30,169 nucleotides of DNA from Chrysochromulina tobinii. Taxonomy: Eukaryota; Haptophyta; Prymnesiales; Chrysochromulinaceae. Positions 1-7,749 of this stretch are shown here, in pieces. The stretch is from NCBI GenBank assembly GCA_001275005.1, contig JWZX01002961.1:1-30169 (forward strand). Direction: 5' to 3'. The translations under genes were made by a program, and so were the position numbers. Each line of letters opens with the position of its first letter. The stretch's first letter is position 1. A model generated the notes under the pieces. It ran no database searches, was not told where the DNA came from, and saw nothing but the letters and a program-made list of their open reading frames with translations.

Positions 1-229
1 CTCATCCCCTCTCGACTCGCGCCGTACCGGCTGCTCCGCTGAGCGTGACCCGCGACACGCGAAGGGAAGGGACGCGCGCGCCGCTCCAAATCCTGTCATA
101 CTTGTGCCACCAAGCGATCCACCAGCGCAGTTCATTCTTGTTTTGACGAAACTTCTTCACTTCGTGATCGCGAAGAGCGCGATCACCTGTGGGCCCTGGG
201 CCTTGCCGCCTTGAGGCGAGCGCCACCTC

Positions 230-919
230 ATGGAGCGTGTCGAGGAGCTCAAATCAGCCGCAAACTTGGCAATAACCAAGTCGGACTTTGCCGTTGCCGC
301 GCAGAACCTAACCGAGGCGATTGCGCTTGCGCCCAAACAGAAGGAGCTCTACAGCAATCGGGCGTTTGTCTTCTCCGCTCTCGGCAAGCACGAGGAGGCG
401 CTCGCAGACGCCAAGCACTGCATCGCGTCGCCCACCTTCTCAAAGGGCTATTTGCGCGCAGGCCGCGCACTCATCGGCCTTGGCCGCTGGGCGGAGGCGG
501 TCGACCTCCTCGAGGATGCGTCAGATCGCATGCCCCAGGACTACTCGCTGCAGGAAGCGCTTGGTGATGCAATTGCGGGCGTGGACGCCGCGCCGATAGC
601 GCTCGCCTCGTCGTGCACCCAGCTACACTCTACCGCCGCCAAGGATGGTGGCCTGAGCTCCTCCTACTACTACGCTGCGGTGGGCGAGTTGCAGCGCAAG
701 CTGCCTGTAGCGCCGCCGCCAAAGATTGACAACAACAGCAGCGGAGGACTTGCCGACGTGAAGGCTGTTGCTAACGGTGCCATCCGCGAGGACATAGACC
801 GCAAAGGCTCCGACAGCTATTACTACGCACACGACCGAAAGATCGACTACAAGGTTCCAACGGTTCCGATGCGGCTCCATCCGGATGGCAGCCTCACGCC
901 GTGGGCACAAGGAAAGTAG
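230..919 (+). CDS. TPR co-chaperone-like protein with two C-terminal SYYYA motifs
   Basis: A 229-residue protein. Three tetratricopeptide repeats are visible at about residues 5-38, 40-72 and 73-104. The residues that form a carboxylate clamp in Hsp70/Hsp90-binding TPR domains are in register: K8, N12, N43, K72 and R76. From family knowledge this suggests binding to the EEVD tail of a cytosolic chaperone; that is inference. The C-terminal half is not TPR. It carries the same short motif twice, SYYYA at 145-149 and 196-200, each followed after about ten residues by a Pro-rich stretch (RKLPVAPPPKI and YKVPTVPMRL), with a low-complexity linker between. The start is the first ATG of the open frame and the repeats begin at once after it. 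It converges on the selenoprotein gene downstream, with about 200 bases between the stops. The TPR fold is secure; the chaperone partner is not. Confidence 0.85.
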   Translation: MERVEELKSAANLAITKSDFAVAAQNLTEAIALAPKQKELYSNRAFVFSALGKHEEALADAKHCIASPTFSKGYLRAGRALIGLGRWAEAVDLLEDASDRMPQDYSLQEALGDAIAGVDAAPIALASSCTQLHSTAAKDGGLSSSYYYAAVGELQRKLPVAPPPKIDNNSSGGLADVKAVANGAIREDIDRKGSDSYYYAHDRKIDYKVPTVPMRLHPDGSLTPWAQGK

Positions 920-974
920 ATGAGAGGTATAGGTGTCAAAAATAGGTTTCTTCCATAGGAGTGTGGTAACGGCT

Positions 975-1070
975 ACGCCAACGAGCTACAATCTCTCAGC
1001 CGCGGGCCACCGGCACCTGGGGTTTGCCGTTGTACGGCCCACAGCGTCATGTACGCAGCCAGATTGGCGT
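975..1070 (-). promoter_or_regulatory. SECIS element (form-II-like) of the selenoprotein mRNA
   Basis: Read on the minus strand, the segment folds by hand into a eukaryotic SECIS. The quartet is ATGA at 1050-1047 opposite TGA at 998-996 (tandem G-A/A-G). Above it sits a 12-bp helix, GCTGTGGGCCGT against GTGGCCCGCGGC, with only G-U wobbles as non-Watson-Crick pairs. Next come an unpaired ACAA supplying the conserved AA, a mini-helix CGGC/GCCG, and an 11-nt apical loop. Below the quartet are GCTGCG/TGTAGC and ACGCCAA/TTGGCGT. It begins 67 bases after the terminal codon of the selenoprotein, where a 3'UTR SECIS should be. In the cell it recruits SBP2 and the Sec-specific elongation factor so that the internal UGA is read as Sec. 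Confidence 0.88.
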
Positions 1071-1116
1071 GGAGACGTCGGCGGCTCCACAGCATTCGCA
1101 TCCGACGGAATGCTCG

Positions 1117-1839
1117 TCAGGCTTTGAGTGCCACATTGAGTAGCGTATCTAGGTCTGTGTGCGCTCCTGTCGACGCATCGTAATGCTGAAAGAGCAGCTT
1201 CTCGCCTTCGAAAACAAAGGCGCCACCCTGCTGTAGACCTTGATCAGACTTGGGCGGCAGCCACGGCTTCCAACGCTTCGTGGCTTCCAAGAGGTCTTTG
1301 GCGTTGTCCTTTTGCGCACGAGCCAGAATGGCGAGCGGCGTATCGATTGTGAAAAAGGTCGCACCGACACCCTTTTTCAGGCCGAGCGCGTCGTACGCAG
1401 CATTGTCGGGGTCACAGTAGAGGTTGTCTGCTGGAAAGCCCACGTGCTCGCAGTACTCTCGACCTCGCTCAGCGGTGCCGATGCCAACAGCAATCAGCTT
1501 GACACGTGGGCTGGTAGTCTCCGAGAGTGCCGGGAGCACGTCGCGTGCGAGCTGAGCGCCGAGCTCCTGGCAAAACATTCATCCAAAAGATCGCATGAGA
1601 ACAAGAACCGCTCGCTCTTCATTGCTCCACAGCTCAGTGAGAGCAACACTGCCACCGGTTGTTGTGCGCTGGACCTGGACCGGGCGTAGTGCCGCGTGCG
1701 CATTGAGTGCGCACGCAGCGGACGTCATCAGAAGCGCGCCCACGAGCATCGGCAGGTGGCGGCGCGGAGCGTATGTGCGGCGCGCGGCGCGCGTGTGCGA
1801 CGAGCGTGTGCGATGAAGATTGTGTGTGAACGTTAACAC
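1117..1839 (-). CDS. Peroxiredoxin-like (PRXL2/AhpC-TSA_2 type) selenoprotein with in-frame UGA as Sec
   Basis: A thioredoxin-fold redox protein of the PRXL2/FAM213 (AhpC-TSA_2) type. The frame is broken only by a TGA at 1579-1581 and continues without a shift, giving 240 residues if that codon is selenocysteine. The recoded codon (residue 87) falls on the first position of the family CxxC active site: LMRSFG-U-MFCQELGAQL, a UxxC motif. The C-terminal part has the expected pattern, including a GVGIGT-type strand, DPDNAAYDALGL and GGAFVFEGEKLLFQH. A SECIS element lies 3' of the stop. The N-terminus is basic, then from Met31 reads as a signal-peptide-like segment (MLVGALLMTSAACALNAHA), so secretory or plastid targeting is likely and Met31 is an alternative start. 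The terminal stop is also TGA. The alternative, a nonsense-mutated pseudogene, is unlikely given the intact frame and the SECIS. Confidence 0.9.
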
Positions 1840-1876
1840 CTCAACCGCGCGTTCCCTCCGAGACGAATGTCACAAA

Positions 1877-1898
1877 AGTACGGAACGTAGTCCGTACT
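1877..1898. repeat. 8-bp inverted repeat upstream of the selenoprotein gene
   Basis: AGTACGGA (1877-1884) and TCCGTACT (1891-1898) are perfect reverse complements separated by 6 bases. It lies 38-60 bases upstream of the selenoprotein ATG, in the 140-base gap after the glycosyltransferase stop. It could be a binding site for a dimeric regulator or a chance hairpin; nothing else is visible. Confidence 0.4.
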
Positions 1899-1979
1899 AG
1901 GTATACAGCTGTTCTGACTTCTGTCTACTGACACTGGACTCGCACGCTCCGCGGGTGACTCAATCATCATGCTGTGCTC

Positions 1980-4145
1980 TCATCCGTGCGTCCAAGTGGG
2001 GTCTCCTCGACACTGCCGCGGCGCCTTGGTGTTGATCAGGAAGCTGGTGATGTCGTCCATCCGAGGCCGTCCATCTCCGAAGAAGACCTGGCCCACGTGT
2101 TGGTAGTCGGGCGGACGGCGCGTCGGGAAGGGATGGGCGTTCGGGTACTTGTGGCACGTGTACGCATCGTGCGAGATCTGCGAATTGCGCACGTTGTCGC
2201 GCGTCCAGACCATCTTGTTGAGAAAGTCGAGATCGCCCATGTAGCTCTCCCGGTTATTCCAATTCTTAATGAGCGACGCCATGTCAGGGACGGCCGCCTT
2301 GACGCCGCCCCACATGCCGCCGTTGAGCGGCCGGTCATGGTTCGGATGGTCGCGGATCGAATGCACGCGCTTACCTGCTCGGGTTAGGGTTCGGGTTCGG
2401 GTTAGGGTTCGGGTTCGGGTTAGGGTTCAGGTTCGGGTTAGGGTTCGGGTTCGGGTTAGGGTTAGGGTCGCGGATCGAATGCATGCGCTTACCTGACGCG
2501 ATCCATTCTTCCACGGCGAGCCTGCGCACAGTCGAGCGTGGTTCGTGGCATTTCGTTAGGCACTCAGAGAGGCAGTCCGAGAGGCACTCGGTGGCGATGG
2601 CGCACCGCTCGCGCGGGTTGAGTCGCGAGTCGGAATCGCGGATGATGAAGCGGTCGACGTCCCGATCGGCGGCCACAAGGAAGCGCCAGAACATGCCGCC
2701 GATGCCGCCGCTCATCGACGCGTCATCCATCCACTTGAGCTGTGCGCCAAGGGCCTCAAGTTGTGCGACCACCGCCTTCGGCACAGTTCGATCGAGATAG
2801 ACGCGCACCTTCCATCCAGGGTAGACGAGCGGCGCGAGCTCGGGGGAGAACAGTCAGCATGCAAATGGGGAGGGCAATCAGCATGCATGCACACCTTCCA
2901 TCCCGGGTAGACGAGCGGCGCGAGCTCGGCGTTCCGCAGCACGCCGATGGTGTAGCGGCTGGCACTGCCGTACAGTCCGTACGAGATGATGCGCACCTCG
3001 TTGCTCGCGCCCAGCGAATGGATGCGCGCCATCTGCTGCAGGATCGGAGCGCGCGCCTGAGCCTGACGTGCAGCGTTTGACACGTACTCGGCTCGCAACT
3101 GCTCCAGCGTGAAGAAGCGGAGCTGCATGCGCGCGCCAGGGATTCGCCCCGCCGGCTTGCCAGGCGTGTCGCCGTGGGCGCGCACGACGGTGCCGAAGCG
3201 GCGCGACACATGGCCGCCGCTGCCCACGTTGTACAGGTACGTGTGTTCCCGCCCTCGCACCTCAAAAAGCTCAGTAGCTCCCACTGCCTCGGAGGATGCT
3301 CTAACGACCCAAGCGTCCTTGTCGCCAGGCGGCACGACATGCAGGTAGCGGCCGGTGCGTATGTGCTTGAAAGCGAGCTGCGCCCCCGGCTGTACCTCCT
3401 GTGCGAACAGTCCCTCATGCAGTGCGGTGCCCGCGTCCAAGTCGCCCGCGCACTCAATCCAATCCTTCCCAGGCTCAAGCGTGAGGAACAGTCCGTTGGC
3501 CACGCACGTGATGAGCACGATGCGCGCGCTGCCCGAGGCCGCGGTGAGCACCTCGGCAGGTACCGCCGCCTCGTCGCGCCCCGAGGCGCCCCGCACGGCC
3601 CGCGCGAGCGGCGCCGAGGGCAGCTCGTCCTCCGCCTCGCGCGACATGCGAAGCTCCTTTTGTAGTGGACTCTCGTGCACGGGCGGCGGCGGTGGTGCCG
3701 ACGCCAACGCCGTCGTTCGCTCGACGAGCGACGCGGCGTTGGACGATGCACCGCCCTGGCTCGTCAGCACCGCCGCAGCCTCTTCCGAGGCACGCCGTTG
3801 CAACGCAGCACTGGAGAGCTGCCTTGGCGGCGGCGGCGAGGGCGGCACGATCAGCTTGACTGCCGTCGCCGGGTGCAGCGCGCCGTGGTCGTGCAAGCAC
3901 TTGTGCAGGCGCCGGCGTAGCACTGCGCGCGTGTCCGGCCGCTCCAGCAGGCAGCTGACCATCACCTGCTCCGAGTACGGCATCAGGTCAAGCGCCTCCT
4001 CCTCCACGTGGATGTGCATCGACACACGGCCGCAGTCGCAGGAAGGCTTGGGCGTGCCCAGCCGACCGTGACGGTACGCGAGCAGGTAGAGGCCCGCGGC
4101 GAGCACGATGTAGAAGAGGTTGCGCGGGCTGAGGGGGGTGTTCAT
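1980..4145 (-). CDS. Membrane-anchored glycosyltransferase-like protein with fascin-like beta-trefoil; three introns
   Basis: Exons 4145-2895, 2808-2606, 2521-2493 and 2374-1980 join to a 625-residue protein. Residues 9-25 are a single N-terminal membrane anchor, as in type II Golgi enzymes. Residues 100-200 are a Pro/Ala/Ser-rich stem. Residues about 207-346 look like a beta-trefoil of the fascin-like type (NGLFLTLEPGKDW, LAFKHIRTGRYLHV). The C-terminal domain (about 383-625) resembles a GT-A-like transferase found in marine protists: SRYTIGVLRNAEL, a DSD motif at 475-477 inside IIRDSDSRLN, PLNGGMWGG, and the closing QCRGDPTW. The DSD probably binds a metal and nucleotide sugar; donor and acceptor are unknown. 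Introns 1 (86 nt) and 3 (118 nt) break the frame and must be removed; intron 2 (84 nt) is in-frame. Splicing was inferred from restored frame and motif continuity. Confidence 0.82.
2375..2492 (-). other. Intron 3 (118 nt) containing telomere-like repeats
   Basis: The donor is TCAG|GTAAGCGC and the acceptor GAGCAG|GTAAGCGC; removal gives IASGKRVHSIRDHPN. Forward bases 2348-2377 and 2466-2495 match at 29 of 30 positions, with an offset of 118, again equal to the intron length. Between them lies an array of GGGTTA and GGGTTC units. Confidence 0.85.
2381..2467 (+). repeat. Interstitial telomere-like GGGTTA/GGGTTC array
   Basis: About 14 hexamer units in mixed GGGTTA and GGGTTC order, with one GGTTCA variant. 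It sits entirely within intron 3 of the glycosyltransferase-like gene and has coding sequence on both sides, so it is not a chromosome end. Confidence 0.92.
2522..2605 (-). other. Intron 2 (84 nt, in-frame) of the glycosyltransferase-like gene
   Basis: The donor is GAGCG|GTGCGCC and the acceptor GTGCGCAG|GCTCGCC; removal gives RER-LAVEEW. The length is a multiple of three and no stop is present, so a retained form would add 28 Cys-rich residues. GTGCGC occurs at both ends. Confidence 0.7.
2809..2894 (-). other. Intron 1 (86 nt) of the glycosyltransferase-like gene, flanked by a duplicated exon segment
   Basis: The donor is AAG|GTGTGC and the acceptor GGAAG|GTGCGC; removal gives YPGWK-VRVYLD. 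Forward bases 2804-2843 and 2890-2929 match at 38 of 40 positions, with an offset of 86 that equals the intron length. The unique middle holds two imperfect copies of about 22 nt that each begin GCATGCTGA. Confidence 0.85.
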
Positions 4146-4815
4146 GCTTTATGTGAAGCAAGCACAAAAGTCGCGTCCTTGCGCGTGTGTCGTGGCAATA
4201 TATCTCTACCGGTCTTTGTGTCCCGGCTCCCCCCGGTGTATCTCTACCGGTAAAAAGACACCGGGGGGAGCCGGGACACACACGGGACACAGAGATACTT
4301 GTATTTCGGCGGTCTCAAAATCTTACCGGTACCCAAGAACTCATGACCCTCCTGCAGTTAATTCAAGTCAAGTCAAGGTGTGGCAGTTCCGAGCCCATCA
4401 TGACCCCGCCACCAATAAATTTTGAGGTTTCTGCTTTCGACGTGTGGAGACGGACTGGCTTCAGCTTGGTATACCGGTACTTGTACGGAATCGGTATACG
4501 TGGTATAAGATGATCAGCAGCTTGATCAGCTCTGAGAATATAGACAATACCCGGGAAATACATGAAATAAGATGCGCCTTTTGATCCCGGCTTATGATTG
4601 AAGGCCGCGCCGTGCTGCGCGCGCGCGCGCAGCACCAAGCGCGGCACAGTCACCGCCGGATCCAGGCGCGTCCTACCAGTCGAGTACTGTGAACGCGGCA
4701 CGCGGGCACGGCACCCGTTTGCCGGTAGCTCTCAGTCCTCTTCACTCTGTCTCGTATCTGGGCTTGCGAGCTTCGCACGGGTCGAACTGGTGAGCACCAT
4801 ATTCACCGCAATCAT
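4146..4815. promoter_or_regulatory. Intergenic region with ACCGGT cluster and long hairpin
   Basis: This 670-base gap lies upstream of the glycosyltransferase-like gene and downstream of the F-box/E2-like gene. It is lower in GC than its neighbours. It holds four ACCGGT sites (4208, 4246, 4325, 4473), a 23-bp perfect inverted repeat, and a short GC-alternating run near 4618-4630. I see no convincing gene. Confidence 0.5.
4217..4280. repeat. 23-bp perfect inverted repeat
   Basis: Arms 4217-4239 and 4258-4280 are exact reverse complements (left arm begins TGTGTCCCGGCTCC) around an 18-base loop. The loop itself contains TCTACCGGT, which also occurs directly before the left arm, so TATCTCTACCGGT is present as a direct repeat at 4201 and 4239. 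A small palindromic mobile-element remnant or a regulatory hairpin are both possible. Confidence 0.75.
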
Positions 4816-6078
4816 TCACAGCCATCCAAAATGCGTCCCCTCAGGATCCTTGAGTTTGCCATCAGCGCCGACGTCATCAGGGTACGTGTACGAAGGCCAC
4901 TTCCCTTCCCGCTGCCACCACAATCGGTACGTGCGGCCTGGAAGCCTCACAGGGCGCAGCAAACTGCTGGGGTCGGGTAGGAGAATGGATCTAAGCAACT
5001 CCTTCGGAGTGGGCTGAAGGCGAGGGTCCGCCTGCACTGTCAATGCCATTTCGCGCACTTTCCGCCGAAAGTGGGGACGATCGTACCTTGCAGCTAAGTA
5101 GGGCTCTTCGCAATGCGGACCTTCATTTTGCATCTGGTGTAAGCTGGCACACGTAAAGAGCAGGAGCTCACTCATTGAGCAGCTCGCATCCCAACACGTA
5201 CGAAAGCAATCCATGCCGTTAAAGCCAATCCTGCCTGTTTCCCACATATTCGGATGGAATCGGGCGCCGTCCATCTTTACGATAAACAGTTTGTGGTGGA
5301 GCCGATCGTAGTGATGCACGTGGTGATCTGGATCTGGATCTGGTGGATCTGGGTAGCTATTGTCGATGAAGATGAGCAACGGGTACACCGCGTTGTCGTG
5401 CAACGTGCCACTCAGCCCAGGCACTGTGGCTAAGTACAAGTGACCACAACGACGTGTTTCGCGAGAATTTCCGAATCCAGCTCGATCTGGATGGATGGTT
5501 TCATTCAGATGGAACCCTTCGGGAAGTTCGGCTACCTCGCGTGCCTCAGCCTTCACAATGCAGCGTGCCACAGCAGCATCGCCATGACGGCTGCGCATGA
5601 CAGCAAGCTCGGCTCGAAGCTGATTCACCCGATCACGGTAGAGTGCTGAGAGCGGGGGGATCTCCCCCGATGCGGACGATTCTTGAATGTCGCGCCGAAG
5701 ATCAACGAAGCGCTGTGTCTGCAGCGCAAGCAATTCCGAATCGCGTGCGTAGGCACCAGCAGACATGATGGCTGCTGTACGCAGCCAGTCTTCATTTGCA
5801 GGCAGCCGATGCAACTGTGCGTTCCCTTCGCTGCAGCCCACCAATGCTGCAATGGCCGCCTGGCAGCCCTTGTTCAGGGCTTCATGACCACCGTGCAAGC
5901 AGAATAATTTGCATGTGCATCGCAGGCGACCGGCAGCTTCTGACCCACCATGAATGATGATGGCCGTAGACACCAATCCCAGAACATCATGGGGTAGATC
6001 AACCAAACGGCCTCGATACATGAGCTGCTGCCGAGTTCCGCAGAAGCTCATCGTAACTTGCGCGGAGGACGGCGGCAT
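4816..6078 (-). CDS. F-box-like protein with catalytically dead E2 (UBC-fold) domain
   Basis: 420 residues. Residues about 25-60 (RLVDLPHDVLGLV through AAGRLRCTCKLF) look like an F-box. Residues about 210-345 follow the ubiquitin-conjugating fold: YPLLIFIDNSYP, the HPN motif at 275-277 within FHPNMWETGRIGF, W296, SMSELLLFTCASL for the helix after the active site, and LAARYDRPHFRRKV for the C-terminal helix. The position eight after the HPN Asn, where active E2s have Cys, is Gly285, so thioester chemistry is not expected and a UEV-like binding role is inferred. A DPDPD tract at about 243-251 comes from a GATCTG repeat. The last 40 residues (RLWWQREGKWPSYTYP) are unrecognised. The start is the first ATG before the F-box. 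The E2-like call is fairly firm; the F-box call is weaker. Confidence 0.75.
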   Translation of the reverse strand: MPPSSAQVTMSFCGTRQQLMYRGRLVDLPHDVLGLVSTAIIIHGGSEAAGRLRCTCKLFCLHGGHEALNKGCQAAIAALVGCSEGNAQLHRLPANEDWLRTAAIMSAGAYARDSELLALQTQRFVDLRRDIQESSASGEIPPLSALYRDRVNQLRAELAVMRSRHGDAAVARCIVKAEAREVAELPEGFHLNETIHPDRAGFGNSRETRRCGHLYLATVPGLSGTLHDNAVYPLLIFIDNSYPDPPDPDPDHHVHHYDRLHHKLFIVKMDGARFHPNMWETGRIGFNGMDCFRTCWDASCSMSELLLFTCASLHQMQNEGPHCEEPYLAARYDRPHFRRKVREMALTVQADPRLQPTPKELLRSILLPDPSSLLRPVRLPGRTYRLWWQREGKWPSYTYPDDVGADGKLKDPEGTHFGWL

Positions 6079-6436
6079 TGCAACAGCTACGCCTCCAGAG
6101 CAACTCTCGGCGGGATAGGAGTACTCTCCTCTTCATGGTCGGCACCGGCGGACTTCGCGCGCTGTGGTGTGTGTGTGGAGAACGTTGGAGAGCGAGCCGC
6201 CCGCGATTGACACGACGCTCCTGCCGGTAAGAGCCTTTGGGGGGATTGACGAAAAGCTCCGCGGCGGTCGTCCCGAAACTGAGGGGCAAGTTCAACCGCG
6301 AGTGTCCAGGATGTCGTGTACCGGTAACGTACCGGTAACGTCCTCGCGCGCGGCTGTGGACCGTAGTCGACAAAAATGTAGGTTTTGCCCTAATGGAATC
6401 ACGCTGAGGTGCAACGCTGAGGGTGGGACTCAGATC
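6079..6436. promoter_or_regulatory. Upstream region of the F-box/E2-like gene
   Basis: A 358-base gap between two minus-strand genes. The only notable element is a tandem TACCGGTAACG pair at about 6319-6340, about 240 bases upstream of the ATG. No gene is visible. Confidence 0.35.
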
Positions 6437-7252
6437 TCAGACCCTTCGTTTCGGCGTGTGTTTGCACAAAGGGATGTGCCTCTCTGCGGCGGCGGCGCCG
6501 AAGCGTCGCAAACACTTCGGGCACTGGACGCGTCCGTCGAGGGCATCGTCTGGCGGCGGTGGCGGGACGCCAGCGACGCGAGATGCCGCCATGGCCCTTC
6601 GAAGTTCATCGCTCTGCTGCGCCCATTTCTTTGGCTGCAGACTGTGGATGGTAGCGGTCTCTTTTGCCGCCGCCGCCGCCGCGGCCGCGGCGACGTCGCG
6701 CGCTGTGCCTGTCGCCGCGTCAGCACGCATCTCGCCTGGCGCGACGATCACAACGCGACGTTGCACGCCCAGCGTCTTAGCACGCTGCTGTCGTTTGTGG
6801 ATGTTCTGTAGCGACGAGCGAATGGGAGGCGCCGTCACGGGCGCTTCTGATGGCTCCGATGAGGCATGTTCCGCCGCGAGCTCCTCTTCTTCGATGCCCG
6901 GCTCTTCCAGCGGCATCTCCGTCGCCCAGGTCGCATCTGTGGGAAGCGTCGCCTCGTTCTCCTCAAGCTCCTCAGCGTCCATCTCCTCATCCGATGCCCC
7001 GGGCAGCGTCCACGCCACCTCGCCAGACAGCGCGTTCCAATAGTAAACGCGGCCGCTCGCCTCGTCAAGCAAGCGATGCCATCCCTCCGAAGCACCGTCG
7101 GCCAGCGCATCGTTGCTAACCTCCTCGTTGCTAACCTCCTCGTATAGCGGGTACCCCTCGGAGCCATTTCCATGGCCACCTCCGGCATTGAGCACATCTT
7201 CCTCTGAGTTGCCGTAGTCTGCGTTATCGCCTGGGTCCTCGTACCCATCGGC

Positions 7253-7289
<37 letters not shown>

Positions 7290-7672
7290 ATACGGAGGAC
7301 CATCCCTCGAGAGGAGAGCATCCGCTGACGCGCTTCTGTCATCGGCTCCCCCTCGTCGGTTCCTCCTTGTCTTCTATCCCGCGACCCAGAAGCAAGCGCG
7401 AGCGCCTCCTCGCGAGCTCGTAACGAAGCTTCCCATTCCTCAACTGCGCGTATGCGGGCCTCAAGCTCCCTCTCCCTTGCAGCCACAGCGGTGAATTGGG
7501 CCTGGAGCAGATGCTTTTCGTTCGCCAGCTCGGAGCCGCGTGCGGCGAGCTTGGCGTCGAGACCAGCGCTTCGCTCGGCCAGCTCGGAGGTGTAGTGAGC
7601 CAACGCTCGTTCGCGGTGCGAGAGGAGCGTCTCGCGCAGCGTTAGGTTTTGATCGGACTGCATCGTATGCAT
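6437..7672 (-). CDS. Coiled-coil, polyQ, WW domain and C2HC zinc-finger protein
   Basis: 411 residues. Residues about 12-95 are a charged helical coiled coil. Residues 129-139 are a run of eleven Gln, all CAG codons. A WW domain lies at about 197-224, with both signature Trp, the YYW core and the closing Pro (GWHRLLDEASGRVYYW, GEVAWTLP). An acidic linker, a ten-residue Ala run and a basic segment follow. The C-terminus (about 381-404) holds one C2HC finger of the ZC2HC1 type: CPKC then H399 and C403. WW domains bind proline-rich ligands, so a scaffold role is likely, perhaps in splicing, transcription or the cytoskeleton; no specific function is recognised. The start is the first ATG of the frame; it is followed 77 bases upstream by the stop of the next minus-strand gene. 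Confidence 0.85.
7256..7288 (-). repeat. (CAG)11 trinucleotide repeat coding polyglutamine
   Basis: Eleven uninterrupted CAG codons on the minus strand, inside the WW/zinc-finger protein. A pure repeat such as this is likely length-variable between strains. Confidence 0.95.
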
Positions 7673-7749
7673 GACCGTATGGCAGTGCCGGAGACGTCCA
7701 TTTTTCGTGCGTGCCCCTTGGGCGGTGTGAACGTTAATTAACGCGAGTA

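Noticed and set aside
2-226. Minus-strand open frame running off the left edge, with a Trp-rich stretch (RWWIAWWHKYDRIW)
   Set aside because: It overlaps the promoter of the TPR gene, has no recognisable domain, and is cut by the window edge; I could not support it.
1579-1581. Nonsense mutation making the peroxiredoxin-like gene a pseudogene
   Set aside because: The TGA is at the catalytic Cys position, the downstream frame is intact, and a SECIS follows the gene.
2381-2467. Chromosome end or telomere
   Set aside because: The array is short, degenerate and flanked by exons of one gene on both sides.
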